From: Oscillospiraceae bacterium
Lineage (GTDB): Bacteria > Bacillota > Clostridia > Oscillospirales > Acutalibacteraceae
DNA length: 64,000 bases
Assembly (NCBI GenBank): GCA_015065885.1
Contig: SVPJ01000004.1
Span: forward strand, 1-64,000
Reading direction: 5' to 3'
Shown: in pieces, positions 25,001-33,180 of the stretch
Position numbering within the stretch: position 1 is the stretch's first letter
Layout of the letters: each line of letters opens with the position of its first letter
Position numbers and translations under genes: made by a program
Notes under the pieces: generated by a model
The model's input: the letters and a program-made list of their open reading frames with translations, nothing else
The model's database searches: none
What the model was told of the DNA's origin: nothing

Positions 25001-27856
25001 ACCCTTTCGGGTTGGGCAAAGGGTGTGTCTCTGCCCGACCGTGAGCGTGAAGAGAGCGAAGCGCCGCACTTCTGCCTGCGTGCGGAAGTGGTGTATACGG
25101 ATGAGAATATTCCGACCGAGACCTTCACCGCCGACTTTGCCCCCGCTCTGGAAGAGTGGCAGTTTGCCTCGGTGCAGTTCTGCAAGAGCCACTATGCTTC
25201 CGTAAGCTGTGTGAAGGTGTACTGTGACTACAGCTTTAACGAGGGCACGGCGTATTTCGATAACCTGCAACTGGTGCGGGATACGTTGGAAACGGGCTTG
25301 TCCGCCGAAGATTTCACGATCGAGAGTGAAGAAATCGAAGAAGTGGCAGAGGAAACCTCGGAAGAAACCACCGAAGAAACGGCAGAAGAAACCGACGAAC
25401 TCGGTTTTGAAGAAGCACGCGATGCGTTTGGTAATACCCTCACCGAGACCACCTTCACCGACGGTGAGTTTGGTACGCTGTACCGTGCGTTTGGTTTCAA
25501 CGCTACGGGCAATGACAGGACGGCGGAAACCGACGTGCGTGGTAACACCACGGAATACGCGGTAAATGCGATCACGTCCCGCCCGTCTGAAGTGACCGAC
25601 CGTTGCGGCAACAAGACGGCGTACGAATACGACGCCGCGGGCAGAACCACCAAGGTGACGAGCAAGGATGCCAACGGCACCGAAGTGGCGAACGTGTCCT
25701 ATGCCTATGATGCGTTCGACAATATGACCGCCATCACCCGTGACGACGGTATGGCGTACACCCTCGTGTATAACCCGTTCCACAATTTGGAGAGTATCGG
25801 CATCAACGGCAAGACCGAAAAACTGGTGCAGTATACCTACAAAAACGGCAACGGTCGTTTGAAGGAGATTACCTATGCTAACGGCGACAAGATGATGGCG
25901 ACCTACAACGGTCAGGGGCAGATGGTTGCCGAAAAATGGTACGATGCGTCGAATACGCTCGTTGCACACTACAAATATGTGTACGATACGGCGGGGAATA
26001 TCGTCCGTTCGATTGACATTTTGGCATCGAAGGAGTATACTTATACCTACGAAGAGGGCAGAATCGTTCGCGCTACCGAAAGTGATATCGTGCTGTCCGG
26101 TGAAATTGTAACGGGCAAGACCATTCGCAACACCGTGCGGTATGTCTACGACAGCGAAGGTACGCTGACCAAAAAGATCGTCACCCCCGCAAACGGCACG
26201 GCACAGACCACCTACTACGAGACTACCGACGAAAACACGGTCGTGAAGTTCAAGGCGGGCGGTAAAACCGTCACCAGTCATTCTAAAACCGATGCGTTCG
26301 GCAGAAAAGTCTTCGACGAACTGCAACTCGGCACGGGCTTCGTCTCCCGCCAGTTTATCTACCACGCAGGCGATGTGACCGACGAACACGCACAAAACGG
26401 TTTGCTGAAATCCTCTGCCACCACCCAGTTGGTCAGCCAAATCGTGCTGTCGGATGGTCACACACTCTCCTACGAGTATGACGCGGAAGAGCGCATCACC
26501 CAAGTGATCGACAGCACGAATGAGGAAACGGTTGTAACTACGTATACCTACGATGCGCTCGGTCAGTTACTCACCGAGACCGTGAACGGTGTAGCGGTCA
26601 ATACCATGACCTACGATAACTACGGTAACATCACGAGCAAGAACGGTGTACCGTACACGTATGGTGACTCCAACTGGCACGACTTGCTGACTGCTTACAA
26701 CGGACAGACCATCACCTACGATGCCCAAGGTAATCCGACCTCGTACCGCGGTTGCGCGTTGTCGTGGGAGAAAGGTCGCCAACTGGTAGAACTCCAAAAG
26801 CCCGACGGTACATTGCTTGAATTCTTCTACAATGCCAACGGTATCCGCACCTGCAAGGCAATCAATGGCGTTCGACACGATTACGTGTTGGAAGGCACGA
26901 AGATTCTTCGCGAGACGTGGGAAGACGACAACGGTAAGAAGAACACCCTTATGCCGCTGTACGACAACGAGGACAGCGTGTGCGGTATTCTCTACAACAA
27001 CACCCCGTATTACTTCTTGAAGAATCTGCAAGGGGATATCATCGCTATCACGAACGCCAACGGCGAAACGGTGGCGAAGTATTCCTACGACGCATGGGGT
27101 GTATGCACCATCACGCAAGACGACAGCGGCATTGGTGTCATCAACCCCTACCGTTACCGTGGGTACTACTACGACACCGAGACAGGTTTGTACTATCTGC
27201 AAAGTCGGTACTACGATGCTGGTGTTGGTAGGTTTATCAATGCGGATGAGGGAGCTAATGTTGAAGTAATTAGCAAACAAGTCTTGCATAATCTATGCAC
27301 TTATTGCGAACAAGATCCTGTAAACTATGTTGATGAAACAGGAAAAGCGATTTGGGCAACAATTGGCAAAGCCTTTTTAGGTGCTCTAAACCAGTATACA
27401 TCTGATATCGTAAGCAATATTATTTCTCAAAAAAAGGGGTGGAAAGCATTTAAACCGTGCTCGAGTTTGTGGAGATATATTGCTTCTGCTCTCTCAGCAA
27501 TAATTGCAGGGGGTAAGATATTCAAGGCTATTGCGACTGCACTAATTAATAGTGTGGCAAATGCAATTGAGAGATTTCTTAAAAAAGAGAAAACGCCGCT
27601 GTGGAGACGTATTGTCACCTTTTTGAAAGATGTCGCGCTGGGATTGGTTAGTGAGTTTATTGCAGAGTTGATCTTTTCAAAGGTAATGTCATTAACACCG
27701 CGTAATTATTCTAAATTTGCTCATTCACAATATATGAAAAACGCCAAAATTACGCCCAACCAGATACGACAAAAGATGGGTAAATTAGTTCAAGCAGGGA
27801 TGAAAACCGCTAATGTATTTATTTTCTTTTCGGATGCATTAATTGGAGCTTGTTAA
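22091..27856 (+). CDS. Giant Rhs/YD-repeat polymorphic toxin
   Basis: A 1921-aa protein. Residues about 1-200 are a cytoplasm-compatible N-domain with no signal peptide. DNRLRE-type beta sequence follows to about 420, then Rhs repeats near 550-620. Two carbohydrate-binding-like jelly rolls lie at about 752-905 and 906-1064. An acidic (EET)n linker is at about 1075-1108. The Rhs core runs to about 1715, with the conserved GLYYLQSRYYD and GRFINADE motifs. The variable tip is about 1720-1921. The tip DNA is clearly more AT-rich than the core, suggesting exchange. The tip is hydrophobic/amphipathic (AIWATIGKAFLGAL) and has no recognised toxin motif. The gene is 20 bp after the lysin, so it likely shares the phage operon transcript. 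Confidence 0.88.
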   Translation: MEKKMTKKNPIRMEELRTLRGCDRAVYRMSDGTHQAEYYAAPRFVRNGTNDAWEAVDNTLVPAADGKYFENRRGTFTARFNREASAELFSLAEGNCRVTVSQMHSARRAAALCPCGDTGLRWENAEDNVDLAYAVTDTGVKETIVVKAPAEEYRYTFRLHGERVVPLLCTAERCITFVNEEGTADVFQIPAPIMQDAAGVLSDAVTYDLSPMEDGDFLLTVAADAAWMNDEARVFPVAIDPTVETLPKDVTVYSWDGATLVKSGSSVPVGSVLAADGVTYHENRMFLQLNPPALPQNALVQKVEVVFTQTASPTGGFPRIGLYRVENELAEGTFAPQNPVLLDYDRTASGVQLAYAFDITKQVQGALSPLNLMVKVVDGDLADGTFVRLYGHNSSYAPKFVVTYDPAYVTNPAARTHTHEIGRFGQGAVDLYRGNLTWECEDFAWGGNRLPVTLKHRFNSALAGKQYTAGCAEGLHVADFSAMKIGTGFALNVMQSVVADTNGAYHYVDENGCDTVLTAHTDENGNITHYADEDEVYTYTAADRKLKCGDETLSFDEAGRLVEIRDGYNNTQTVTYADGRITAVTDGAGRVFAFAYDTTGHLTSITAPDGSKMGYGYAEDLLTIFNYPDERRVEIKNTYDLPVSVELFRCKENTDANRVYTVRYAWADNHTVTGVTEYGYENGAEVQGTVTAFSRSPAARRTEVAVTNGEDTVYTAYHFDEDGESVGEYTYTKDADGTVRLVTGDGAGVANSINRLKNHTFEKGETVTAWQTMTNDENTKLNAYGGYADAPYGRRILRIDTQECTETVTANGAYQTVEGLPAGEYTYSAYVHVMKAYTGAGAYLRVTDGNGTVLAESEKLTKNEGWVRLSASFVLADTTTVQVQLLADGVGMCHINAPQLEDGGCATVYNHLQNGCAEDAAIVWTGGTVSTDECLSGTGALQLIAASVDAACCASQTVKPKMGAGTRETFTLSGWAKGVSLPDREREESEAPHFCLRAEVVYTDENIPTETFTADFAPALEEWQFASVQFCKSHYASVSCVKVYCDYSFNEGTAYFDNLQLVRDTLETGLSAEDFTIESEEIEEVAEETSEETTEETAEETDELGFEEARDAFGNTLTETTFTDGEFGTLYRAFGFNATGNDRTAETDVRGNTTEYAVNAITSRPSEVTDRCGNKTAYEYDAAGRTTKVTSKDANGTEVANVSYAYDAFDNMTAITRDDGMAYTLVYNPFHNLESIGINGKTEKLVQYTYKNGNGRLKEITYANGDKMMATYNGQGQMVAEKWYDASNTLVAHYKYVYDTAGNIVRSIDILASKEYTYTYEEGRIVRATESDIVLSGEIVTGKTIRNTVRYVYDSEGTLTKKIVTPANGTAQTTYYETTDENTVVKFKAGGKTVTSHSKTDAFGRKVFDELQLGTGFVSRQFIYHAGDVTDEHAQNGLLKSSATTQLVSQIVLSDGHTLSYEYDAEERITQVIDSTNEETVVTTYTYDALGQLLTETVNGVAVNTMTYDNYGNITSKNGVPYTYGDSNWHDLLTAYNGQTITYDAQGNPTSYRGCALSWEKGRQLVELQKPDGTLLEFFYNANGIRTCKAINGVRHDYVLEGTKILRETWEDDNGKKNTLMPLYDNEDSVCGILYNNTPYYFLKNLQGDIIAITNANGETVAKYSYDAWGVCTITQDDSGIGVINPYRYRGYYYDTETGLYYLQSRYYDAGVGRFINADEGANVEVISKQVLHNLCTYCEQDPVNYVDETGKAIWATIGKAFLGALNQYTSDIVSNIISQKKGWKAFKPCSSLWRYIASALSAIIAGGKIFKAIATALINSVANAIERFLKKEKTPLWRRIVTFLKDVALGLVSEFIAELIFSKVMSLTPRNYSKFAHSQYMKNAKITPNQIRQKMGKLVQAGMKTANVFIFFSDALIGAC
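26013..26041 (+). promoter_or_regulatory. Promoter-like element inside the Rhs coding sequence
   Basis: TTGACA (26013-26018), 17 nt, TATACT (26036-26041), within codons for SIDILASKEYTYT. The same spacing and near-identical boxes recur in the Rhs fragment (28391), in the orphan Rhs (30800) and before two lipoprotein genes (33181, 34096). Confidence 0.6.
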
Positions 27857-27875
27857 AACTAAGGGGTGTTGTAAA

Positions 27876-28298
27876 ATGAACCTAATTAGCTTATGGATGC
27901 GAGTGCTCTCTCTATTTTTGATTATGTGTCTGCTAATTGCGTTCTCGTATGTTTTTTTGAAAAAATTTAGTTGCTTGCGCTGGCTTGCTCCTCTCGCATT
28001 TGTTCTGTTTTTTGGGCTTTCAATTTTCAAAGTGTCTTCGGCAATAGTTAACCCGTCAGTTGAAACATTTGTTGGTACATATGTCGGTTTTGAGAAAGAG
28101 GCAACAAGCATAAATTTCTTTTCATTAGAATATTGTTTCGAAGTGGAAGGCGAGAAAATATATGTTGATGTTGACGCGGTATCTGCAAATATACTTTATC
28201 CAAGCGGGTTGGAAGTTGGACAAACATACGTAGTGTCGTACGAGACAAAAGAAAATCTAATTATCGAAATTGCAAAACACAAGGAGGGGTTATCGTGA
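27876..28298 (+). CDS. Membrane protein, candidate immunity to the Rhs tip
   Basis: A 140-aa protein with two N-terminal membrane helices (about 7-30 and 35-57) and a soluble beta-rich C-domain (FVGTYVGFEK..., ending near 130). It starts 20 bp after the Rhs gene, with AAGGGG before ATG 27876, and its base composition is AT-rich like the tip. In Rhs loci the gene directly after the toxin usually encodes immunity. A membrane location fits a membrane-active tip. There is no similarity to a known immunity family that I can name. Confidence 0.6.
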   Translation: MNLISLWMRVLSLFLIMCLLIAFSYVFLKKFSCLRWLAPLAFVLFFGLSIFKVSSAIVNPSVETFVGTYVGFEKEATSINFFSLEYCFEVEGEKIYVDVDAVSANILYPSGLEVGQTYVVSYETKENLIIEIAKHKEGLS

Positions 28299-28353
28299 AA
28301 TTTCAAACACAAGAGGAAGGTTCTCTTGTGCAGTAAAATTTCATAGGTACCGG

Positions 28354-28382
28354 GGGCTGTCGCGAAAGCGGCAGCCCTTTTT
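28354..28382 (+). terminator. Terminator at cassette junction (type A)
   Basis: GGGCTGTCGC pairs with GCGGCAGCCC (one mismatch) around GAAA, followed by T5. The Rhs fragment begins immediately after it. A close copy ends the array at 34913, and a degraded one lies near 29385-29440. Confidence 0.8.
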
Positions 28383-28384
28383 CC

Positions 28385-28662
28385 GTTCGATTGACATTTT
28401 GGCGGCGAAGGAGTATACTTATACCTACGAGGAAAGGCGCATCATCCGTGCCACCGAATCGTCGGTGCAGTTTGACGGCGAGATCGTTATTGCGAAAAAT
28501 CTTCTCAACTCGGTACGGTACGTCTACGACAACGAAGGCACACTGACCAAAAAGATCGTCACTCCCGCAAACGGCACGGCACAGACCAACCACTACGAGA
28601 CTACTGACGATAACACGGTAGTAAAGTTTAAGGTTGGCGGCAAGACGGTTTTTGGCAGGTGA
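28385..28662 (+). pseudogene. Rhs gene fragment
   Basis: About 90 codons homologous to residues 1307-1396 of the main Rhs protein (FRSIDILAAKEYTYTYEE... to KFKVGGKTV), starting right after a terminator. Just after GGKTV it jumps to FGR and stops, which equals deletion of TSHSKTDA of the parent. It has no start signal of its own. It carries the internal promoter motif at 28391-28419, which may express the lipoprotein gene downstream. Confidence 0.8.
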
Positions 28663-28701
28663 AAATGACTGTATTATTTGTGTTGAGTGGGGAGATGTGT
28701 A

Positions 28702-29322
28702 GTGAAAAAAGCATATCGGTTTTTGCTTTCCTTGTTGACTGTTGTGTTGATGCTCACCTTTTTTGGTGGATGTAATTACGAGGAAATATTTACAGACCTC
28801 AACACTTATCCCGATATTTTTCAATTGGCCGGGCGTGCCGTTGCATCTGAGATGTATCGCCAGATGGATGATGGAACGCGGTACAACGATTTTGCATCAT
28901 TGCTTTTCCCGGATACGATAACAGGATTAAACGTTGTGGACTATTATTGCATATACGACTACTCCGAAAGATTTGAGATTTTCTTATCCGTTCAGTATAC
29001 GCCGAAGGATTATGCAGACGAAACAGATCGCCTATCTGCTGTGAAACACAACGGTGAGATACTGTATACGACGGAGCATTTCTCGTATCCTGCATACGCA
29101 ACGGCACTTGGCTATAACAATGATTGTTCAGAATACGCTTTGTTAGATGAAGAACAATGTTGTATCTATTATGTCTATTTGCAAGGTTTGCGCCTTCGGG
29201 ATGTTCGGATGCCTGCGGAATATCTGCCATATGGTTATAGTGGGTATGGTCGGGTGGAAGGGATAAACTTTACCATTTACAACACACCTGAAACATATAT
29301 ACCTATTCCCTCCTCTTACTAA
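28702..29322 (+). CDS. Orphan lipoprotein, possible immunity protein
   Basis: A 206-aa secreted protein. The signal peptide KKAYRFLLSLLTVVLMLTFFGGC ends at a lipobox-like FGGC, so it is probably lipid-anchored. The mature part has alternating Asp/Tyr-rich beta strands and no domain I recognise. GTG 28702 follows GGGGAG by 7 bp. It is distantly like the next lipoprotein (FPDTITGLNVVDYYC..., ...YVYLQGLRLRDV versus ...YIYLQFIDKEDV). It lies within the Rhs cassette array without its own toxin. Confidence 0.6.
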   Translation: MKKAYRFLLSLLTVVLMLTFFGGCNYEEIFTDLNTYPDIFQLAGRAVASEMYRQMDDGTRYNDFASLLFPDTITGLNVVDYYCIYDYSERFEIFLSVQYTPKDYADETDRLSAVKHNGEILYTTEHFSYPAYATALGYNNDCSEYALLDEEQCCIYYVYLQGLRLRDVRMPAEYLPYGYSGYGRVEGINFTIYNTPETYIPIPSSY

Positions 29323-29553
29323 ATTAAGCAGATACGCGCAACATAGGGAACAACTCTCTTGTGTGATGAAACTCTATAGACACCGGGGCTGTCGCGTTGG
29401 CGGCGGCAGCGTGCCCGTCGGCTTTTTCGGTACTTTGGTGGGCCGGTTTTGCAATCAAAACTGGTATATGTAAAAGGAAAGTTGCTCAACAGCGAGTAAT
29501 TGCCGCAATCGTATTGTAAACACTATAGTTTTGTGAAACGGGAGGGGTGCTTT

Positions 29554-30099
29554 GTGAAGAAGATTTTGGCCTGTACGCTTTCCATTATTCTTATTCTTCA
29601 GTTTTCTTCTTGTAGTGACGTGTATAAGGAGGTCGTTCTAACCGACGTAGGCGAGTATACCGATATGTGGTCGTTGCCTGAAAGAATGGGAAACAATCCG
29701 TCAGTTTTATTTCCGTCAGATGTTGCAGAAGAAACGTGTACTTTTTTCTTTTGCAAGCATAGTACCTATCACCTGGTAGGTACGGGATGGCAGACGGTGT
29801 TGACCATGCAGTACGATCATATCTCGTTTTTGCAAGAAGTGGAACGACTGCAGAACCTTTGTAAGAATTCCCCCCTGTGCGGCGAAACAAAGTTTTTTGA
29901 CGTGCCTTCATATGCAAGTGTTTGGAATTGGGAATCTTGTTTTGAGTACGCTGTTATAAATGAAAATACCAAAACGATATCATACATTTATTTGCAATTC
30001 ATCGACAAGGAAGATGTGGTCATTGATACATGTTACGTTCCAAAGGGGTATGAAGAAGAAATGTCTGATTCTCAAAGTTATTCGGTGTATTGGGAATAA
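29554..30099 (+). CDS. Orphan lipoprotein, paralogue of the previous one
   Basis: A 181-aa lipoprotein with signal KKILACTLSIILILQFSSC and a mature domain sharing the pattern 'LFPSDVAEETCTFFFCKHST', '...QYDHISFLQEVERLQN' and '...ISYIYLQFIDKEDVV' with the 28702 protein. GTG 29554 follows GGAGGGG by 6 bp. A type B terminator follows at 30148, then the orphan Rhs. Immunity is the most likely role by position; this is not shown. Confidence 0.6.
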   Translation: MKKILACTLSIILILQFSSCSDVYKEVVLTDVGEYTDMWSLPERMGNNPSVLFPSDVAEETCTFFFCKHSTYHLVGTGWQTVLTMQYDHISFLQEVERLQNLCKNSPLCGETKFFDVPSYASVWNWESCFEYAVINENTKTISYIYLQFIDKEDVVIDTCYVPKGYEEEMSDSQSYSVYWE

Positions 30100-30147
30100 G
30101 AACTCAAGGAAATATTCTCCTGTATCCCCTAAATAGCAAAATTTCTC

Positions 30148-30180
30148 AGAACGGTCGGAGAAATCCGACCGTTCTTTCTT
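30148..30180 (+). terminator. Terminator at cassette junction (type B)
   Basis: AGAACGGTCGGA pairs perfectly with TCCGACCGTTCT around GAAA, followed by TTCTT. The same hairpin recurs at 33141 and 34057. The orphan Rhs homology begins within 10 bp after it. Confidence 0.85.
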
Positions 30181-30306
30181 TATGTTGATAACTACGGTAA
30201 TCTGCTCACCGAGACCACCTTTACCAACGGCGAACTCGGCACCATCTACCGCGCATTCGCCTACCGTAGCGGTTACGAAATTGCCGAGCGCGAAGGCAAC
30301 GATCTT

Positions 30307-32577
30307 GTGAGCGAGACAGACGCACGGGGTAACGTCACTACGTATGAAGTGAGCGACACCACCTCGCGTAACGAGGTGGTCACTGATCGTCTCGGCAACA
30401 AGACGGCATACGAATACGATGCGTCGGGGCGTGTCACCCGCGTGGCAAACACGGGTGTGGACGATACGGCCTACGGTACGGTAGAGTACGCCTACGATAT
30501 GTTTGACAACCTCACCGCCATCACCCGCGGTGACGGTATGCAGTATGCGTTGGGGTATAATGCGTTCCACAATCTGGAGAGCATTGGCGTACAAGGTGCG
30601 GAAGATCCGCTCGTGCAGTACGCCTATAAAAACGGCAACGGCAGACTCAAAGAGATCACCTACGCGAACGGTGACAAAATGACCGCAACCTACAACAGCG
30701 CGGGTCAACTCGTGGCAGAGAAGTGGTTTGATACGGACGGCACATCGATTGCTCGTTACAAATATGTCTACGACGGTGACGGTAATATCGTTCGCACGGT
30801 TGACTTTGGCGCGGGAAAAGAGTATACTTATATCTACGAAGAAGGTAGAGTCGTTCGTGCGGCAGAGTATACCGTGACGGTGGGTGAAAACGACATCATT
30901 ACTGCCCGCACTTTATTGCATACGTTGCAGTATACGTATAACCGTGAGGGCGACCTCGTCCGTAAGCAATTTGTCACGGCAGACGGCACGGAACATACTG
31001 TGTCGTTCGAAAAAGCGGAAGATCGCACCGTCGCCCATTTCACGGCGCAGGGCAAAGATGTTGTCAGTCACTCGAAGACGGACACCTTCGGCCGCAAGAC
31101 GTTCGACGAATTGCAACTCGGCAGCGGTTTCCTTACCCGCCGTTTTGCGTATCACGACGGCGTGGTCACGCGTGAACACGCCGAAAACGGTAAGGTGAAG
31201 TCCGCGCCCACCACACAATTGGTGAGCGAGATCACCTTCTCGGACGGTCGCACCATCGCGTACGAATACGATGCCGAAGAACGTATTACGAAAGTGACCG
31301 ACAGCGTTGACGGTGTGACCGAGTATACCTACGATGCCCTCGGTCAGTTGCTCACCGAAAAGGTGAACGGTGACATCGTCAACCGCATGACCTACGACAG
31401 TTACGGCAATATTCTCTCGAAGAACGGCGTGCAGTACACCTACGATGAAGTGTGGCGTGACAAACTGTTGTCTGTCGGTACGGAAAGCGTGTCGTACGAT
31501 AAGCAAGGTAATCCCGTCGTATATCGCGGTCGCAATCTCGAATGGGAAAAAGGGCGGCAGATGAAATGGTATGGTGCGAATTACTATACCTACAACGCCA
31601 ACGGTATTCGCACGAGTAAGGCCGTTTGTACTGCGCAAGGCTACCATTCTCGACACGATTACGTGTTGGACGGTGCTAAAATACTCCGTGAGACGTGGGG
31701 CGGTAATACGCTTCTGCCGTTGTACGACAACGAAGATGCCGTATGCGGTATCGTGTATGATGGCAACGCATTCTACTTCCAGAAGAATCTGCAAGGGGAT
31801 ATCATCGCCATCACCAACCACACGGGCGCGGTCGTCGCACGTTACTCCTATGACGCGTGGGGTGTGTGCAAAGTCAAGTACGACACGTCGGGGTGCGATA
31901 TCGCGAATATCAATCCCTTCCGTTATCGTGGGTATTACTATGACACCGAGACGGGACTGTACTATCTGCAAAGCCGCTATTACGACCCTGAGATTGGGCG
32001 GTTTATCAATGCGGATGAACCAACACTTGTTGCAATTGCACAAAGAAGTGCGGAGCATGGATTATATACTTACTGTCATAATGAACCAGTATTTAATTTT
32101 GACTATACAGGTTTTTGGGTTATTTCGATAGGGATTTCAAACAGCTTTATTGCAGGTATAGGGATTAATTGCTTTGTAAATTTGCTGTTGGATTCGACGG
32201 GTGATTATGGGATTTTTATAGGAACGTCGTTGCTTTTTGGGTTTTCTGTTTCTCCCTCTAGGTCTTATTCAGTTGGATGGTTCTGGGGATTCAAAAAAAT
32301 TAAGAACTATCTGAATTCCGTTACGGTTTCATTCAGCGTTTCCTACGGCACGGTGGTGTACAGCTACTATAAATATCCGTTGAGCAATAAGAAAATGGTT
32401 GGAATTCAGATTTCAAACGATAATTCAACTTTTGTTAGAGAAACAGCTCCAATTGATGGGGGGCTCTATTTCCCTCTCAAAAAGAGCCTTTCAAAGATGT
32501 TAAAAAACGCCGGTCACAATCTGTTTCAATTACAAAAGGCAATACGAAAGATAAAAATTCAAATTCGTAAGGGGTAA
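30307..32577 (+). CDS. Orphan Rhs C-terminal half with a second tip
   Basis: At least 756 aa of Rhs core plus tip, homologous to residues from about 1110 of the main Rhs protein. Homology to the parent starts near 30187, right after a terminator and before any usable start; the first in-frame candidate is GTG 30307, without a ribosome site. So it is probably a silent donor cassette rather than an expressed gene. The core ends with the same GLYYLQSRYYD/GRFINADE motifs near 31990. The tip (about residues 575-756; FWVISIGISNSFIAGIG...) is unrelated to the first tip and AT-rich. Confidence 0.7.
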   Translation: MSETDARGNVTTYEVSDTTSRNEVVTDRLGNKTAYEYDASGRVTRVANTGVDDTAYGTVEYAYDMFDNLTAITRGDGMQYALGYNAFHNLESIGVQGAEDPLVQYAYKNGNGRLKEITYANGDKMTATYNSAGQLVAEKWFDTDGTSIARYKYVYDGDGNIVRTVDFGAGKEYTYIYEEGRVVRAAEYTVTVGENDIITARTLLHTLQYTYNREGDLVRKQFVTADGTEHTVSFEKAEDRTVAHFTAQGKDVVSHSKTDTFGRKTFDELQLGSGFLTRRFAYHDGVVTREHAENGKVKSAPTTQLVSEITFSDGRTIAYEYDAEERITKVTDSVDGVTEYTYDALGQLLTEKVNGDIVNRMTYDSYGNILSKNGVQYTYDEVWRDKLLSVGTESVSYDKQGNPVVYRGRNLEWEKGRQMKWYGANYYTYNANGIRTSKAVCTAQGYHSRHDYVLDGAKILRETWGGNTLLPLYDNEDAVCGIVYDGNAFYFQKNLQGDIIAITNHTGAVVARYSYDAWGVCKVKYDTSGCDIANINPFRYRGYYYDTETGLYYLQSRYYDPEIGRFINADEPTLVAIAQRSAEHGLYTYCHNEPVFNFDYTGFWVISIGISNSFIAGIGINCFVNLLLDSTGDYGIFIGTSLLFGFSVSPSRSYSVGWFWGFKKIKNYLNSVTVSFSVSYGTVVYSYYKYPLSNKKMVGIQISNDNSTFVRETAPIDGGLYFPLKKSLSKMLKNAGHNLFQLQKAIRKIKIQIRKG
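30800..30828 (+). promoter_or_regulatory. Promoter-like element inside the orphan Rhs
   Basis: TTGACT (30800-30805), 17 nt, TATACT (30823-30828), at the same codon position as the element at 26013. It is kept although the spacer sequence differs. Confidence 0.5.
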
Positions 32578-32585
32578 GTGTTGTT

Positions 32586-32990
32586 ATGAAAAAGGTGGTT
32601 CTTTTCGGTTTAATAATTGTGTTTTTTATTGTTTTGGTTGTGGTGGTATCGTTTTACTCTTTGCCGTATACAAAAGGGCGTGAGTGTATACAGTATGTAA
32701 ACAAAAATGTTGTTTCTACCGAAGAGAATGCTTGGATTTCTGCAGATGATTTGGAATTTTTGCGGATAGTCGATGAGGAGTACATCAGCGAGACTGTGAT
32801 GATAGAAGTGCGAACGAAGCCGACATTTTCCTTGGTTTCGTGGAACAAACTATGCATTTCTTATGATATTACGGCAACGGTAAAGGATTGGGAAGATTGG
32901 GAAGAAATTGAGAGCTTTAGCGGACAGCGTAAGGTGATCTTTGCTTTTTCTTCTTTCGAGTGGATTGTCGAAGAAGTGATTTGTGAATGA
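32586..32990 (+). CDS. Membrane-anchored candidate immunity of the second tip
   Basis: A 134-aa protein with a single N-terminal membrane anchor (VVLFGLIIVFFIVLVVVVSFY) and a soluble domain rich in Glu/Trp (SYDITATVKDWEDWEEIESF). It starts 8 bp after the orphan Rhs end, with a weak ribosome site. The position matches the 27876 gene after the first tip. AT-rich. No known family. Confidence 0.6.
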   Translation: MKKVVLFGLIIVFFIVLVVVVSFYSLPYTKGRECIQYVNKNVVSTEENAWISADDLEFLRIVDEEYISETVMIEVRTKPTFSLVSWNKLCISYDITATVKDWEDWEEIESFSGQRKVIFAFSSFEWIVEEVICE

Positions 32991-33140
32991 CCAGTCCACG
33001 GAGCAGATTGGTGTTCTCGATAAGTAACGCCCTCGAAGGAACACAAGGGGACGGTTAGCGTGAAACTCCAAACTGAAAAAACGGTCAAAAGAGTGCACAC
33101 AACTAAGCCGCATGAACTGTCCTAAACAGCAAATTTCCTC

Positions 33141-33174
33141 AGAACGGTCGGAGCAATCCGACCGTTCTTTCTTT
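33141..33174 (+). terminator. Type B terminator in cassette unit 1
   Basis: AGAACGGTCGGA/TCCGACCGTTCT stem with loop GCAA and TTCTTT. It sits 6 bp before the lipoprotein promoter. Confidence 0.85.
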
Positions 33175-33180
33175 GGCGAA

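Noticed and set aside
25317..25413. Tandem DNA repeat in the Rhs gene
   Set aside because: It is an acidic EET linker in frame, with imperfect codons. It is better read as a protein linker.
21869..26503. A very long open frame (over 1500 codons) on the minus strand opposite the Rhs gene
   Set aside because: It is a by-product of strong codon bias and repeats in the Rhs gene. It has no ribosome site and its sequence is low-complexity His/Arg/Val-rich, unlike any protein family.
29385..29440. A third type A terminator
   Set aside because: The GGGGCTGTCGCG start is present but the right arm has been altered and the stem is broken. I treat it as a degraded copy only.
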